6,259 nt of DNA from Bacteroidota bacterium (GTDB lineage Bacteria > Bacteroidota > Bacteroidia > Bacteroidales > GCA-2748055), in contig JAUVIT010000119.1 of the NCBI GenBank assembly GCA_030592605.1, positions 1 through 6,259 of the forward strand, in the 5' to 3' direction. Below the pieces are notes generated by a model. It did no database searches. It was not told the origin of the DNA and saw only the letters and a list, made by a program, of their open reading frames with translations. A program made the translations under genes and the position numbers. Positions 5,120 through 6,259 of this stretch are shown here, piece after piece (within the stretch, counting starts at the first letter, position 1; the number at the start of each line of letters is the position of its first letter).

Positions 5120-6259
5120 TTACTCAGCCCCGGCCTGGTAAACCAGCTCACCTCCGGAATAGGTGGATTGAACTTTTATTCCGAACAATGCATCGTCCGG
5201 TGCGCTCATCAGGTCTGATGTGGTGACCACCAGGTCGGCCAGTTTGCCCACTTCGATACTCCCCTTCAAATCTTCTTCCTTACCCGACCGTGCAGCCCAG
5301 ATGGTCATAGCCCTTAGTGCCTGTTCCCTGCTGATGGAGTTTTCAAGCATATACCCTCCTTCAGGGAAACCTGACTGGTCCTTGCGGACCACTCCGGCAT
5401 AAAAACCGAAGAGGGGGTTGATCTGTTCCACCGGGAAATCACTTCCATTGGGCAACCATCCGTTCTGTTCCAGCAGTTGCTTGTATGCATAGGCTCCTAA
5501 GATGCGTTCACTTCCCACACGCTGTTCTGCCCAGTACATATCCGAAGTGGCATGTGTGGTCTGAACAGAGGGGATAATGTTATAATCGCCGAAATAGTGA
5601 AAATCATCGGGGTGAATGATCTGGGCATGCTCGATGCGCCAGCGGCGATCGTTTTCTCCTCCCAGGATATCTGCATATATCTTGAGGGTTTCACGATTGG
5701 CCCCATCACCTATGCAATGCGTGGCCACTGCAAAGTTATTCTGGTAGGCCCGCTGGCAAAATTCTTTCAGCTGTTCGAGCGGGGTGACATATAAACCAAG
5801 GTTGCCGGTATCGTCAGAATAGGGTTCGATCATTCGGGCACCTCTTGATCCCAGGGCTCCGTCGGTAAATAGTTTGACGGTATTTATTGAGAGATAATCA
5901 GTCTGGTAAGGGCCTTTTTCCACAAAGTAGGTGAAGTTTGCCTCCGACGGACTTAACCAGGTATTCATTCGAATCTTCAGTGCTCCCGCCTGGTGCAACG
6001 AATCGATCAAGAGCACCACCTGTTTGGAGAGCCCTGCATCCTGCACTGAGGTGAGTCCCACTCTAAAGCAGTTTTGCTCGGCCTGCTGGAGAGCCTGTAT
6101 CATATCAGCTTTGGTAGGGGCCGGAATTTTTGAGCCCACCAGACCAATGGCATTGTCAATCAGGATCCCGTTGGGCTCTCCTTGGCTTAGCATCACCGTG
6201 CCACCACCTACTTTGGAGTTAGCTGTTACACCAGCCAGTTCCAGTGCCACGGAGTTGAC
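5120..6259 (-). CDS. Amidohydrolase family protein (YtcJ/Amidohydro_3 type), 5' end cut off by the window
   Basis: 379 residues are visible and the frame stays open to the right edge. The first visible residues, VNSVALELAG, match the internal 'vNSxALelaGi' segment of YtcJ-like enzymes, so the real start lies outside and roughly the first third, with the HxH metal site, is missing. Counting from position 6259, the visible motifs are GGGTVMLSQGEPNGIL (17-33), VKLFTDGALGSRGA (128-141, with K129 at a position that often supports metals), VATHCIGDGANRE (178-190, H181), RIEHAQ (208-213, H211), PNGSDFPVE (270-278, D274), and the C-terminal GSIEVGKLADLVV (333-345). These fit a metal-dependent hydrolase of amide or related C-N bonds in a TIM-barrel fold, with the end of the composite beta-sandwich at the C-terminus. 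Substrate is not predictable. It converges on the small outer membrane protein gene with a one-base gap and shows no functional link to the efflux genes. Confidence 0.92.
   Translation of the reverse strand, partial: VNSVALELAGVTANSKVGGGTVMLSQGEPNGILIDNAIGLVGSKIPAPTKADMIQALQQAEQNCFRVGLTSVQDAGLSKQVVLLIDSLHQAGALKIRMNTWLSPSEANFTYFVEKGPYQTDYLSINTVKLFTDGALGSRGARMIEPYSDDTGNLGLYVTPLEQLKEFCQRAYQNNFAVATHCIGDGANRETLKIYADILGGENDRRWRIEHAQIIHPDDFHYFGDYNIIPSVQTTHATSDMYWAEQRVGSERILGAYAYKQLLEQNGWLPNGSDFPVEQINPLFGFYAGVVRKDQSGFPEGGYMLENSISREQALRAMTIWAARSGKEEDLKGSIEVGKLADLVVTTSDLMSAPDDALFGIKVQSTYSGGELVYQAGAE

Noticed and set aside
6248..6250. GTG at 6250 as the start of the amidohydrolase
   Set aside because: The frame continues upstream to the window edge with residues VNS that belong to a conserved internal motif of the family. 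The gene is truncated by the window and does not start there.

Overview
The window looks like chromosomal DNA of a member of the Bacteroidota, probably a Bacteroidales/Marinilabiliales-type bacterium. The evidence is the sequence style of the histidine kinase N-terminus, of the TolC-like protein and of the MacA-like adaptor, together with weak or absent Shine-Dalgarno sequences and AT-rich intergenic DNA between coding regions of balanced composition. The assignment is by recognition only and no search was run. There is no sign of tRNA, rRNA, CRISPR, insertion sequence or prophage.

Layout from left to right. Positions 1-1590, minus strand, hold a two-component pair: a sigma-54-activating response regulator (receiver, AAA+, Fis-type HTH; 214-1590). 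It is followed, with an 11-nt overlap, by the start of its membrane histidine kinase, which is cut off at the left edge (1-224). Positions 1591-1851 are a divergent regulatory region. It contains a -24/-12 (sigma-54) promoter pointing right (1807-1822). About 65-100 bp upstream of that are two copies of an 11-bp direct repeat exactly 21 bp apart (1711-1742), the first inside a near-palindrome (1705-1720), placed like enhancer sites for the regulator. Positions 1852-4498, plus strand, encode a membrane-anchored periplasmic adaptor (MacA/HlyD type) and a TolC-like outer membrane channel, 10 nt apart. A small exported protein of probable beta-barrel type follows (4549-5118), and its start codon sits at the edge of a perfect 9-bp inverted repeat. 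A convergent metal-dependent amidohydrolase of the YtcJ/Amidohydro_3 type (5120-6259, minus) is cut off at the right edge. The two convergent stop codons are separated by one base and lie in and beside a second perfect 9-bp hairpin.

How it fits together (inference): the kinase probably senses the membrane and phosphorylates the regulator. The regulator would bind the upstream repeats and drive sigma-54 transcription of the adaptor-TolC operon, possibly including the small outer membrane protein. No energised inner-membrane pump (ABC or RND) is encoded between adaptor and channel or right after them, so the pump must be encoded elsewhere, most simply beyond the kinase. The amidohydrolase seems to be an unrelated neighbour. 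The most notable result is the complete sigma-54 control circuit readable in the divergent region. It also moves the start of the adaptor from 1699 to about 1852.
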